From Advenella incenata (lineage in GTDB: Bacteria; Pseudomonadota; Gammaproteobacteria; Burkholderiales; Burkholderiaceae_B), in assembly GCF_004217095.1 (NCBI RefSeq), contig NZ_SHKO01000001.1, positions 2,220,234-2,284,233 of the forward strand: a DNA stretch of 64,000 nt, given 5' to 3'. Below, piece after piece: positions 47,283 to 55,398 of this stretch. Position numbers and translations under genes: made by a program. Positions within the stretch are counted from its first letter, which is position 1; every line of letters begins with the position of its first letter. Under the pieces are notes generated by a model, which saw only the letters and a list, made by a program, of their open reading frames with translations, searched no databases and was not told the DNA's origin.

Positions 47283-47978
47283 TTACTTCTTGTCGTCGTC
47301 AATGCCGAACAAAATCTTCTTGGCTTCATCGTCACTCGGCGGCTGTCCGGGGTTGATCCGATCAATCACCGCATAAGCTCGCTTGGTCGCCGGGCGTGCG
47401 GCGATCGCGTCAAACCAGCGCTTCAAATTAGGGAAGTCATCCAGATTCTGCATTTGGCGCTCATGCGGCACCACCCAGGGATAGCAGGCCATGTCGGCGA
47501 TGGAGTAGTCACCAACGATAAACTCGCGATCCTGAAGACGGCGATCCAGCACGCCATATAATCTGCCCGTTTCCTTAACGTAGCGGGCAATAGCGTAGTC
47601 GATTTTTTCCGGTGCGTATTGACCAAAGTGATGATTCTGGCCAGCCATGGGGCCGAGCCCGCCCATTTGCCAGTTCAGCCATTCCAGCGTCTGGGTTCTG
47701 GCGCGCAGATCGGCAGGCATGAACTTGCCGGTTTTTTCGGCCAGGTATTGCAATATGGCGCCCGATTCAAAGACCGGGATCGCATCGCCATGATCGTTGG
47801 GGTTATTGTCCACGATGGCGGGAATACGATTGTTTGGCGCAATCTTCAGAAATTCAGGCGCAAACTGATCGCCTTTGCCGATATTGATGGGATGAATGGT
47901 GTATTCCAGCCCGGCCTCTTCAAGAAACAGGGTAATTTTGTGTCCGTTGGGCGTAGTCCAGTAATAGAGATCAATCAT
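47283..47978 (-). CDS. Glutathione transferase, YfcG/Ure2p type
   Basis: 231 residues. Thioredoxin-fold N-terminal domain (IDLYYWTTPNGHKITLFLEE; NNRIPAIVD; FESGAILQYLAEKTG with the glutathione-binding E-S) and an all-helical C-terminal domain. The YYWTTPNGHK start, with Thr and Asn in place of a catalytic Cys or Tyr, resembles E. coli YfcG, a GSH-dependent disulfide-bond reductase. Its start overlaps the gpx stop as ATGA, so it is the third gene of a minus-strand operon. Confidence 0.88.
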   Translation of the reverse strand: MIDLYYWTTPNGHKITLFLEEAGLEYTIHPINIGKGDQFAPEFLKIAPNNRIPAIVDNNPNDHGDAIPVFESGAILQYLAEKTGKFMPADLRARTQTLEWLNWQMGGLGPMAGQNHHFGQYAPEKIDYAIARYVKETGRLYGVLDRRLQDREFIVGDYSIADMACYPWVVPHERQMQNLDDFPNLKRWFDAIAARPATKRAYAVIDRINPGQPPSDDEAKKILFGIDDDKK

Positions 47979-48457
47979 TTCAATGCTTCCTTGATGTCCT
48001 GTTCAATGTCCTGCGGTTTTACCGTCGGTGCGTAACGATGTAATACCTGGCCATCGCGGCCGACCAGAAATTTTGTGAAGTTCCACTTGATCGATTGTAT
48101 ACCCAGCAGTCCCGGTTTTTCTTTCTTGAGCCAGGCGAAGACCGGATGGGTCTGCGGCCCGTTGACCTCGGTCTTGCGGGCAAGCGCAAATGTTACGCCG
48201 AAGTTGAGCTCACAGAAGTCCTGAATTTCCTGGTCGGTCCCGGGCTCCTGGCTGCCGAACTGGTTACAGGGAAACCCCAGCACTACCAGACCCTGGTCGC
48301 GGTACTGCTCATGCAAATGCTGCAGGCCGGTGTACTGCGGCGTAAAGCCGCATCTGGAAGCTACATTCACCACCAGCACGACTTTGTCCCGCAAGGATGA
48401 CAGCGGCAATTGGCTGCCATCTTGCAAAGTGACGCTCATTGAATAAAAATCGCTCAT
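47975..48457 (-). CDS. Glutathione peroxidase (cysteine type)
   Basis: 160 residues from ATG 48457. The catalytic Cys is in NVASRCGFTPQYTGLQ, followed by FPCNQFGSQEPG (catalytic Gln and resolving-Cys region) and KWNFTKFLVGRDG (catalytic Trp/Asn). It reduces hydroperoxides; cysteine-type bacterial enzymes often use thioredoxin. ATGA overlaps on both sides (exporter upstream, GST downstream) indicate tight coupling, and GPx plus GST suggests a joint thiol-redox role. Confidence 0.92.
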   Translation of the reverse strand: MSDFYSMSVTLQDGSQLPLSSLRDKVVLVVNVASRCGFTPQYTGLQHLHEQYRDQGLVVLGFPCNQFGSQEPGTDQEIQDFCELNFGVTFALARKTEVNGPQTHPVFAWLKKEKPGLLGIQSIKWNFTKFLVGRDGQVLHRYAPTVKPQDIEQDIKEALK

Positions 48458-49353
48458 TGCTTGTCCCTTTCGGTATCGGTCACCGGTGGTGCAGGTGAGG
48501 TGGTGGCGCAGCCGATAGAGGCGGCGACGATGAAGGCGATCGCCAGCCACTGAGCCAGCGTAAGCTGTTCATGTAGTATAACCAGTCCGGCCAGTGCACC
48601 CATGGCCGGCTCCAGGCTAAGCAATATACTCATGGTTTTGCGCGGGAGCGAGCGCAGCGAAATCATTTCCAGGGAATAGGGCACTGCGCTGGACAAAATG
48701 GCAACCAGCAACCCCGAAATCATGAACGCGGGTGTAAGCAGCGTGGCACCACTATGGGCAATACCAAACGGTAAAACGAACATGGCCGCCACTGTGATTC
48801 CCAGCGAGGTTGCCTGGCCGGGATGAATATTACGCGTGCGCTGTCCGAAAACAATATACAACGCCCAGAATACGCCAGCGCCAATGGCAAACATCAGGCC
48901 CACCGGATCAATGGCAGATACGTCCTGCTGCGATTGCGGAATCAGTAAATAGAGCCCCAGCGCTACAAAACCGATCCACAGAAAATCAATTTTCCGGCGC
49001 GAGGAAAAAATGGCCAGCGATAACGGCCCCAGAAATTCTATGGCAATACACAGGCCCAGCGGAACCGTACGGATAGCCATATAAAACAGGAAATTGATCA
49101 GCCCCAGGCACAGGCCGTAACAGGCAATGGCCAGTGCATTCTTGCGCGAAAGGGGAAAACGCCAGGGCCGCCATATGCACCAAAGCAGCAGCGCGGAAAA
49201 CCCCAGGCGGTAGGCGGTGGTGCCCTGAGCACCCACGGCATCAAACAACGATTTGGCAAACGAAGTGCCAATGCATAGCGACGCCATGGAGCCGACCAGT
49301 GCGACGATCCCCATGGTCTGTGTGTATGTTCGTATTGAATTGCTCGCTGCCAT
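48454..49353 (-). CDS. EamA/DMT exporter, RhtA-like
   Basis: 299 residues with ten predicted membrane segments in two EamA repeats. The second repeat holds GLMFAIGAGVFWALYIVFGQ and the typical SLEPAMGALAGLVILHEQLT. The similarity in layout to RhtA suggests threonine/homoserine or other amino-acid export. It leads the gpx-gst operon by ATGA overlap. A link between an amino-acid exporter and thiol peroxide defence is unusual; it may export a thiol or amino acid linked to redox stress, but this is inference. Confidence 0.85.
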   Translation of the reverse strand: MAASNSIRTYTQTMGIVALVGSMASLCIGTSFAKSLFDAVGAQGTTAYRLGFSALLLWCIWRPWRFPLSRKNALAIACYGLCLGLINFLFYMAIRTVPLGLCIAIEFLGPLSLAIFSSRRKIDFLWIGFVALGLYLLIPQSQQDVSAIDPVGLMFAIGAGVFWALYIVFGQRTRNIHPGQATSLGITVAAMFVLPFGIAHSGATLLTPAFMISGLLVAILSSAVPYSLEMISLRSLPRKTMSILLSLEPAMGALAGLVILHEQLTLAQWLAIAFIVAASIGCATTSPAPPVTDTERDKQ

Positions 49354-49433
49354 GCCCTTTCATCCTTTGCGTCATTCTACCTGAAATCGGCCTTTGCTTA
49401 AGGGTTTATACCGAGGTGGATTGTGCAAGTATA

Positions 49434-49463
49434 AAGCCGTGCAATCGGACCGATGCACGGCTT
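49434..49463. terminator. Long hairpin downstream of the Bug gene
   Basis: AAGCCGTGCA (49434-49443) / TGCACGGCTT (49454-49463) form a perfect 10-bp stem that can extend inward by TCGG/CCGA with one bulged A. It lies in the 243-bp space between the Bug gene stop and the exporter gene start on the minus strand. There is no U-tract in either direction. The rest of the space shows nothing. Confidence 0.45.
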
Positions 49464-49596
49464 GGAAAAACCTCTGAATATCGCGTTATTGCGACTCCTG
49501 ATGATCAACGTCAGGTGACCATCACACAAATGCTACGCAGCATCAAGATGCGACAGGGCGGCGATCATGCAGTCAATCCACCCGGGATCGCGCCAA

Positions 49597-50580
49597 TCAG
49601 TTGCGCTTCATTTGCAGATTGCCTTTTTTCACAATGGCTTTGGCAATGTCGTATTGTTTTTTGATCTCTTCGGCAAAATGCGCTGGTGAACCGGGATCGG
49701 GAATGGCACCTTGTTTCTGCAACGCGGCAACCACGTTGGGCGCGGCAAGCGCTTCGGTCGCAGTCTTGTTTAGTTTGTCGATAATCTCTTTGGGCGTGCC
49801 TGCCGGGGCCAGCAAACCGTAGAATACGCCATTGTTCAAGTCGGGGTATCCCTCCTGGGCATACGTAGGCAGGTCCGGCAGCTCCTTGATGCGTTCCGGC
49901 CAGGCCAGTACGATAGGCTTGAGTTTGCCGCCCTGGATATTCGGCATGGACGAGGGCAGGTTATCAAACATGACTTTGACCTGGCCGCCCACTACATCGG
50001 TCAATGCCGGGCCAGCGCCCTTATAGGGCACGTGACTGATTTCTACGCCCAGTTGCTGTTTGAAGGCTTCCCCCATTAAATGGGCGATGCTGCATACGCC
50101 CGGCGAGGCATAGGAATATTCCTTGGGATTCTTTTTCAGCTCGGCGACAAATTCCTTGAAATTGCTGGCTGGAAAGGAGGGATGAACCTCGACGACATTG
50201 GGCGTATTGACGAAATTGGATACGGGTGCGAAATCCTTGACTGGGTCATATGTCAGGTCATCGGGACGACAGGCAGGATTGACCGCCATGGTAGACACCG
50301 TGGCAATGCTCAGCGTATAGCCATCAGGTTTTGCCCGGGCAGCTTCGGCTGCACCGATGGCGCCGCCGGCACCAGCCTTGTTTTCAATGACCATTGATTT
50401 GCCGATAATTTTCGACATTTCCTGAACCACGATACGCGCCACAATATCTGTAGAGCCACCAGGAGCAAAAGGTACGATGACCCGGATTGGTTGAGTCGGA
50501 TAAGCGTCAGCGGCATACGCGGACGAAGCCATAAGGCCGCTTATGGCAGCAGACAGGGCAATGCGGGACCAGAGTTGCAT
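49597..50580 (-). CDS. Bug (TctC family) periplasmic solute receptor
   Basis: 327 residues from ATG 50580 with AGGAGT upstream; the open frame continues about 150 codons further but only through the neighbouring gene's sequence in another frame. The signal peptide ends at SSAYA-ADA (about 23). Hallmarks: YPTQPIRVIVPFAPGGSTDIVAR, NKAGAGGAIGA, AKPDGYTL, and HVPYKGAGPALTDVVGGQV. Bug proteins bind carboxylates such as glutamate, aspartate or citrate analogues. No TctA/TctB membrane subunits are nearby. Confidence 0.93.
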   Translation of the reverse strand: MQLWSRIALSAAISGLMASSAYAADAYPTQPIRVIVPFAPGGSTDIVARIVVQEMSKIIGKSMVIENKAGAGGAIGAAEAARAKPDGYTLSIATVSTMAVNPACRPDDLTYDPVKDFAPVSNFVNTPNVVEVHPSFPASNFKEFVAELKKNPKEYSYASPGVCSIAHLMGEAFKQQLGVEISHVPYKGAGPALTDVVGGQVKVMFDNLPSSMPNIQGGKLKPIVLAWPERIKELPDLPTYAQEGYPDLNNGVFYGLLAPAGTPKEIIDKLNKTATEALAAPNVVAALQKQGAIPDPGSPAHFAEEIKKQYDIAKAIVKKGNLQMKRN

Positions 50581-50690
50581 ACTCACTCCTGAGGTATATA
50601 AAATTGAATAGAGCAGCAGGTTATTAGAAAACCGATATGAAATATATGAGTGAATACCATTAGCGCATGCCGGGCCAGACTCCCTGGCTG

Positions 50691-51629
50691 TTAACGAGTC
50701 GGCTTGGTCTGAGCCGTTCTGGCATGCGCGGACGCCCTGGTGCTGGCCAGCAATACGCCGGTGATAGCAACTGCCATACCGATCCAGCCAGCGGGCGCCA
50801 TGGTTTCGCCCAGCATGAACATGGCAACCACAGACGCGCAGGCCGGCACCAGAAAGAAGAGGGCTGACACTCTGGCCGCCTGCTGGCGCCTGATCATGGC
50901 CAGCAGCAAAGAGATAGTGATAATCGAATTGCACAACACCAGATAGGCCAGGGCGCCGCCGAACTGCCAGGTCAGCTCGACATGATTGGTTTCCATGAAC
51001 AGAGCCAGCGGCAGGCAGAACACCAGGCCAATAGCGCATTGAATGATATTGGCGGTGACTGGATGCGGCCCGGTAACGGCAGTACTGCTCACGCGTTCAT
51101 AGAGTACGCCTGCAGTCAGGGCGAACAAAGAGATGACAACCAGCACCAGGCCAACCCAGGAGCCAGCCTGCAAGGCAGACCCTGACGCAATGACGATGAC
51201 GGCGCCGATCAGGCCAAGGCCCAGTCCGAGCCACTGTAGACGGCTTTGGCGCTCCCCGGTCAGTTGCGGAGCGCAAATGCCAACCAGAATGGGTTGCAGC
51301 GAGACGATCAAGGCCACGGTTCCGGCGCTCACGCCTTGTTTCATGCCGACGTAGCTGAAACTGAAATACATGAACTGGATCAACAGACCGACGATGCAAA
51401 TATTGGTCCATTCCCGACGTGTCGCTGGCCAGGACAGGCCCAGCACCTGTTGTATCGGTAGCAGGGCAATCACCACGCAGGCATAACGCAGGGACAGCAA
51501 GGTCAAGGGTTCGGCATACTGCAGTCCGATTTTCCCGAAACTGAAGCCCGATGACCACAGTAGAATAAATACAATGGGCGCGCCCCAGGACCACCATAGA
51601 GTAGAGCTGGGAGAAGTTGCAGATGTCAT
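50691..51629 (-). CDS. EamA/DMT family permease
   Basis: 312 residues, ten predicted membrane helices in two EamA repeats. Segments include FILLWSSGFSFGKIGLQYAE near the N terminus and FFLVPACASVVAMFMLGETM in the second repeat. Start ATG 51629 lies one base after the lysR stop, so the two are translated from one message. Direction of transport is unknown. The C terminus is basic and cytoplasmic. Confidence 0.85.
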   Translation of the reverse strand: MTSATSPSSTLWWSWGAPIVFILLWSSGFSFGKIGLQYAEPLTLLSLRYACVVIALLPIQQVLGLSWPATRREWTNICIVGLLIQFMYFSFSYVGMKQGVSAGTVALIVSLQPILVGICAPQLTGERQSRLQWLGLGLGLIGAVIVIASGSALQAGSWVGLVLVVISLFALTAGVLYERVSSTAVTGPHPVTANIIQCAIGLVFCLPLALFMETNHVELTWQFGGALAYLVLCNSIITISLLLAMIRRQQAARVSALFFLVPACASVVAMFMLGETMAPAGWIGMAVAITGVLLASTRASAHARTAQTKPTR

Positions 51630-51630
51630 A

Positions 51631-52512
51631 TTAATTGAACAGGTTCCGGGCGTACATGGCAATGGATTTGCTGATAGTAACGCGCGGGCTCTGATTTGAC
51701 CATATCATGCCGATCTTGCGGATCTGTGTGCGGCCAGGCAGCGGGACTTTGTGAATGCTCTTTCCCAGACTTTCCAGCGAAAATGAATCGGGAACCAATG
51801 CCACACCGACACCTCGGGCAACCAGCGAGGCAATGGTGAGCAAACTGTCTATTTCCAGGCGCTGATTTGGCACGATACGGTTATCCTTAAGATAGCGATC
51901 AACCAGCTGGCCGCTATAAGAGCTTCGGGCATAACGGATAAACGGACTGGCACGCAAGAGGTCATGGGCATTTGTCGCTGTATTTGCCGTTGCGTATTGC
52001 GGCGGCACAATCAGCGTGAGTGGCTCATCCTGAATCTTCAGCCAGGAGCAATTCTTGTAGATCGCAAATTGTGGCTCGATAGCAAGTGCAATATCCAGCG
52101 TGCCTGAATGCACCTGGTGGCATAGTTCTACTGATGGGGCATAGGAAACAAAAATACTTACGTCCGGATGATGCTCATAGGTTTTTTCCAGCAGTCGCGG
52201 CAGGTGGGTGGTGAGCCCCGAAAAAAAAGAACCAAGCCGCAGTTCGCCCAGTACATTGCCGCTTTTGACCATCGCCGTCATATCGCGGGAGTCCTGTATC
52301 ATTTGCCGCGCCTTGTCACAGATCAGCAGACCATGTTCGGTGGGCCGCACGGTATGCCCGGAACGCCTGATCAAAGGCTGGCCGAGCTCCTCTTCAAGCG
52401 CTCGGATGCGCGCCGACACCGCGCCAGGGGTGATCCCCAGATAGCGCGCCGCGTCTGATATCGAGCCGCAATCCAGGGTTTTGACAAAGGTTTCCAGATA
52501 GTTCGTGTCCAT
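51631..52512 (-). CDS. LysR-type transcriptional regulator
   Basis: 293 residues. N-terminal winged helix-turn-helix (LETFVKTLDCGSISDAARYL, ITPGAVSARIRALEEELG) and a periplasmic-binding-like effector domain from about 90. It is divergent from the RraA-led operon across 130 bp holding a perfect inverted repeat, the usual LysR layout, so it most likely controls that operon and perhaps its own. Confidence 0.92.
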   Translation of the reverse strand: MDTNYLETFVKTLDCGSISDAARYLGITPGAVSARIRALEEELGQPLIRRSGHTVRPTEHGLLICDKARQMIQDSRDMTAMVKSGNVLGELRLGSFFSGLTTHLPRLLEKTYEHHPDVSIFVSYAPSVELCHQVHSGTLDIALAIEPQFAIYKNCSWLKIQDEPLTLIVPPQYATANTATNAHDLLRASPFIRYARSSYSGQLVDRYLKDNRIVPNQRLEIDSLLTIASLVARGVGVALVPDSFSLESLGKSIHKVPLPGRTQIRKIGMIWSNQSPRVTISKSIAMYARNLFN

Positions 52513-52552
52513 GGCGTATCCAGCTTCTGCGAATTAGGGAAATAAAATTCGT

Positions 52553-52583
52553 AATATTTTTGAATTGAAAAAGCAAAAATATT
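52553..52583. promoter_or_regulatory. Perfect 10-bp inverted repeat, LysR operator candidate
   Basis: AATATTTTTG (52553-52562) and CAAAAATATT (52574-52583) are exactly complementary with an 11-bp centre. Spacing and dyad match the T-N11-A architecture of LysR boxes. It lies 41 bp from the lysR start and overlaps the proposed promoter of the divergent operon. Confidence 0.6.
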
Positions 52584-52592
52584 TGGTATTGT
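52565..52592 (+). promoter_or_regulatory. Candidate promoter of the 2-hydroxyacid operon
   Basis: TTGAAA (52565-52570) and TATTGT (52587-52592) with a 16-bp spacer. The -35 falls within the centre of the inverted repeat at 52553-52583, so a bound regulator would directly affect polymerase. Confidence 0.45.
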
Positions 52593-52642
52593 TTTGGATT
52601 CTACGCCATAAAATCGTCTCAACTTATTTCAGGAGACAAATC

Positions 52643-53323
52643 ATGGTAGAAATCAAAATATGTCAGCGGACCCGCGCGGTCAGCGCAGCGCTGGTCAAAT
52701 CCTTTGCCGCCATTCCGGTGGCCAATATCAGTGACGTGATGCAGCGCCTGACGGCCGGTGGCCCTTCGCTGCGGCCAATGCATGCGGGCGGCGTGCTGGC
52801 CGGCCCAGCCTTTACCGTGAAATCGCGGCCGGGTGACAACCTGTTCGTGCACAAGGCCATTGCCATGGCTGCGCCAGGCGATGTGATCGTTGTGGATGCC
52901 GGTGGTGACCTTACAAATGCAATTATCGGCGAGCTGATGGTTCGCACCGCAAGCCGCAAGGGCATCGCCGGCATCGTTATCAATGGCGCCATTCGGGACC
53001 TGGATACCATCAGTCAGGGCGCCTTTCCCGTATACGCCGCGGGTGTGACACATCGCGGCCCCTATAAAAATGGCCCGGGTCAGATCAATACGGCCATCAG
53101 CCTTGACGGCATGGTCATTGAGCCGGGTGATCTTATTGTGGGCGATGCAGACGGGCTGCTATGCGTGCCTTATGCAGAGGCTGAAGACATTCTTAAATGG
53201 GCGAGTGACAAGAACGCGCTGGAGGCCGATATCATTCGTGATATTGACAATGATCGCCTGGATATCGACTGGATTGACGTCGAGCTGGCAAGGCTCGGTT
53301 TCGTATCGAAAGACGCCGGCTGA
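52643..53323 (+). CDS. RraA-like protein / HMG-type class II aldolase
   Basis: 226 residues from ATG 52643 with AGGAG 7 nt upstream. The RraA/menG fold is seen in VANISDVMQRL, GPAFTVKSRPGDN, GDVIVVDAGGDLTNAIIGEL and INGAIRDLDTI, the last holding the Arg-Asp pair of metal-dependent 4-hydroxy-4-methyl-2-oxoglutarate aldolases / oxaloacetate decarboxylases. The catabolic context favours aldolase or decarboxylase activity over RNase E inhibition. First gene of the operon. Confidence 0.85.
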   Translation: MVEIKICQRTRAVSAALVKSFAAIPVANISDVMQRLTAGGPSLRPMHAGGVLAGPAFTVKSRPGDNLFVHKAIAMAAPGDVIVVDAGGDLTNAIIGELMVRTASRKGIAGIVINGAIRDLDTISQGAFPVYAAGVTHRGPYKNGPGQINTAISLDGMVIEPGDLIVGDADGLLCVPYAEAEDILKWASDKNALEADIIRDIDNDRLDIDWIDVELARLGFVSKDAG

Positions 53324-53335
53324 GCAGGGAATATC

Positions 53336-54322
53336 ATGAGCGAAAAAGTTTGTGTAGTACGTACCAATTTGTGGATAGATCCGGTTTTTGACCAGTTGCT
53401 TACCGGCAATGACAAGGTTGAACTGCGAATTATAGATGTGAATGCCCCTGAACAGGAATGGTACGAAACCCTAAAACACGCCCATTATTATCATGTCTCG
53501 GCGGCCAAGGATGAACTGCCAGCCGGGCTGTTCGTCACAGAAGCATTACTGGCGCACTGTCCCAGGCTCAAGGGCGTTTCTTCGTCTGGTGCAGGTTATG
53601 ACACGATTGATGTTGCAGCATGCAACTTGCGCAATATTACCGTGGTCAATCAGGCTGGGGGAAACGCCAACTCGGTAGCGGAAATGGCGCTAGGCCTGTT
53701 GCTGGCCGTGTCGCGTCGGATCGTGGAGTCTGACCGCAGCTTGGTTGCGCAACAGGCAAGCAGCCGCGAAGCATTGATGGGACATGAGGTCGCAGGTAAA
53801 ACGCTGGGTCTGGTTGGCATTGGTCACATAGGCAGTCGCTTTGCACAGATGGCAACCGGTTTGGGCATGAATGTACTGGCGTACGATCCGCATCTGACGC
53901 ACCAGGAAATTGGCTTGCGGCAGGCCCAGCCTGTGTCCTTTGAAGCGCTGCTGGCGCAGTCTGATATTGTGTCGCTGCATTGCCCTCTGAATAATGACAC
54001 ACGTGATATGTTCAACGCTAAGGCGTTTGGTGCGATGAAGCGGGGGGCTATTTTTATTTCAACCGCACGTGGCGGCATTCATAACGAAGAAGACCTGCAT
54101 GCCTTTTTGCACAGTGGACACCTGGGTGGCGCCGGTCTGGATGTCTGGCGTCAGGAGCCGCCGGAAGCGAACAATCCATTACTGGGCCATCCTCGTGTGG
54201 TGGCTACGTTTCACACCGCAGGCGTATCCCATGAGGGCAGACACAACGTCGCTCGCATGGCCGCAGGGCAACTATTGCTGATGGTAGACGGAAAAACACC
54301 TCCGCACATCGTCACATCCTAG
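53336..54322 (+). CDS. D-2-hydroxyacid dehydrogenase (NAD-dependent)
   Basis: 328 residues. The nucleotide-binding motif LGLVGIGHIGSRFAQMA lies near 152, with Asp in AYDPHLTH suggesting preference for NAD over NADP. Catalytic residues: Arg in ISTARGGIHNEEDL, Glu in VWRQEPPEANN, His in ATFHTAGVS. It would interconvert a 2-oxoacid and a D-2-hydroxyacid in the cytoplasm. Twelve bases separate it from the aldolase-like gene. Confidence 0.9.
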   Translation: MSEKVCVVRTNLWIDPVFDQLLTGNDKVELRIIDVNAPEQEWYETLKHAHYYHVSAAKDELPAGLFVTEALLAHCPRLKGVSSSGAGYDTIDVAACNLRNITVVNQAGGNANSVAEMALGLLLAVSRRIVESDRSLVAQQASSREALMGHEVAGKTLGLVGIGHIGSRFAQMATGLGMNVLAYDPHLTHQEIGLRQAQPVSFEALLAQSDIVSLHCPLNNDTRDMFNAKAFGAMKRGAIFISTARGGIHNEEDLHAFLHSGHLGGAGLDVWRQEPPEANNPLLGHPRVVATFHTAGVSHEGRHNVARMAAGQLLLMVDGKTPPHIVTS

Positions 54323-54340
54323 CTATATCACTTACGGAGT

Positions 54341-54367
54341 GCCCACCAGGCTAACACTTCGGTGGGC
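54341..54367 (+). repeat. Intra-operon hairpin
   Basis: GCCCACC (54341-54347) / GGTGGGC (54361-54367) with a 13-nt loop, in the 86-bp gap before the Bug gene. Hairpins in front of binding-protein genes often stabilise or segment the mRNA; here that is inference. Confidence 0.4.
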
Positions 54368-54408
54368 CGCTAGCTGAAGCTTTCGCATTCTAATAACGGA
54401 GACAACAC

Positions 54409-55383
54409 ATGAAATATACACTCACACGCGTCCTTGCCGCGACAGCGCTGATCTTTGGTGCTGCCCAGGCTCATGCCCAGTACCCCGAACATGCCATCAG
54501 CATGGTGGTTTCGTATGCACCGGGTGGCGGCACTGATCTGGTGGCACGGGCCATCGCACCCTATATACAGAAATATCTGGGCGAAGGCGCCAACATTGTG
54601 GTGCTCAATCGCCCCGGTGCGGGTGGCGCCATCGGCTTTTCGGAGATCAAGCGTGCCAAACCAGATGGCTACACCATTGGTTTTGTAAACACCCCAAACA
54701 TGCTGACTATCCCGATTGAACGTAAAGCCAATTATCATTGGCGCGATTTCGACCTGATCGGCAACCTGATCGATGATCCGGACGGCTTTGCCGTCAGCGG
54801 TAAAGGCGATATCAAAACGCTCAAGGATCTTGAAAAATATGCTAAGGAAAATCCCGGCAAGGTCACGGTAGGCACCACCGGCGTAGGTTCGGACGACCAT
54901 CTGGCCATGATGAAATTCGAAAAACTGACCGGCACAACCTTGAATCACGTGCCTTTCAAGGGTGCCGGCGAAGTGCGTAATGCAATACAGAGCGGGCAGA
55001 TCATGCTGGCTGCCATGAACGTGGGCGAAGTACTGGCCTATCAAAAGGGCGGCACGGATATTCGTTTGCTGGGCTCGATGAGTCAACAGCGCAGTGCGCT
55101 TGCGCCTGACGTTCCGACCTTCAAAGAGCAAGGGTATGATGTCATCATGGCTTCTTTAAGAGGTATTGCTGCGCCCAAGGGTTTGCCGGAAGATATAGCG
55201 ACAAAACTCAGGGTAGCAGTACAGAAGGCATCAGCCGATCCGGAGTTCATTGCGAAAGCGAAAACCATGTTTGTCCCGCTACGCTATATGGATAACAAAA
55301 CCTACCACGATGAACTTGATCAGGCCGAAACAGACTTCAAGGCTTTGTGGCAGGCGAGCCCCTGGTCCGAGAAAACCCAATAA
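54409..55383 (+). CDS. Bug (TctC family) periplasmic solute receptor
   Basis: 324 residues; signal peptide cleaved after AAQAHA (about 23). Family hallmarks: SMVVSYAPGGGTDLVARAIA, NRPGAGGAIGFSEI, AKPDGYTIGF and HVPFKGAGEVRNAI. GGAGA precedes the ATG. It is embedded between two hydroxyacid oxidoreductase genes, so it probably delivers their substrate. It is the second Bug protein of this locus and differs clearly from the one at 49597. Confidence 0.93.
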   Translation: MKYTLTRVLAATALIFGAAQAHAQYPEHAISMVVSYAPGGGTDLVARAIAPYIQKYLGEGANIVVLNRPGAGGAIGFSEIKRAKPDGYTIGFVNTPNMLTIPIERKANYHWRDFDLIGNLIDDPDGFAVSGKGDIKTLKDLEKYAKENPGKVTVGTTGVGSDDHLAMMKFEKLTGTTLNHVPFKGAGEVRNAIQSGQIMLAAMNVGEVLAYQKGGTDIRLLGSMSQQRSALAPDVPTFKEQGYDVIMASLRGIAAPKGLPEDIATKLRVAVQKASADPEFIAKAKTMFVPLRYMDNKTYHDELDQAETDFKALWQASPWSEKTQ

Positions 55384-55398
55384 TCAGCGAGGGCAGTA

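Noticed and set aside
50581-51039. Long open extension upstream of the Bug receptor at 49597-50580, giving a 480-codon frame
   Set aside because: The extension runs antiparallel-frame through the EamA gene coding region and lacks conserved residues; a strong AGGAGT site and signal peptide mark ATG 50580 as the start.
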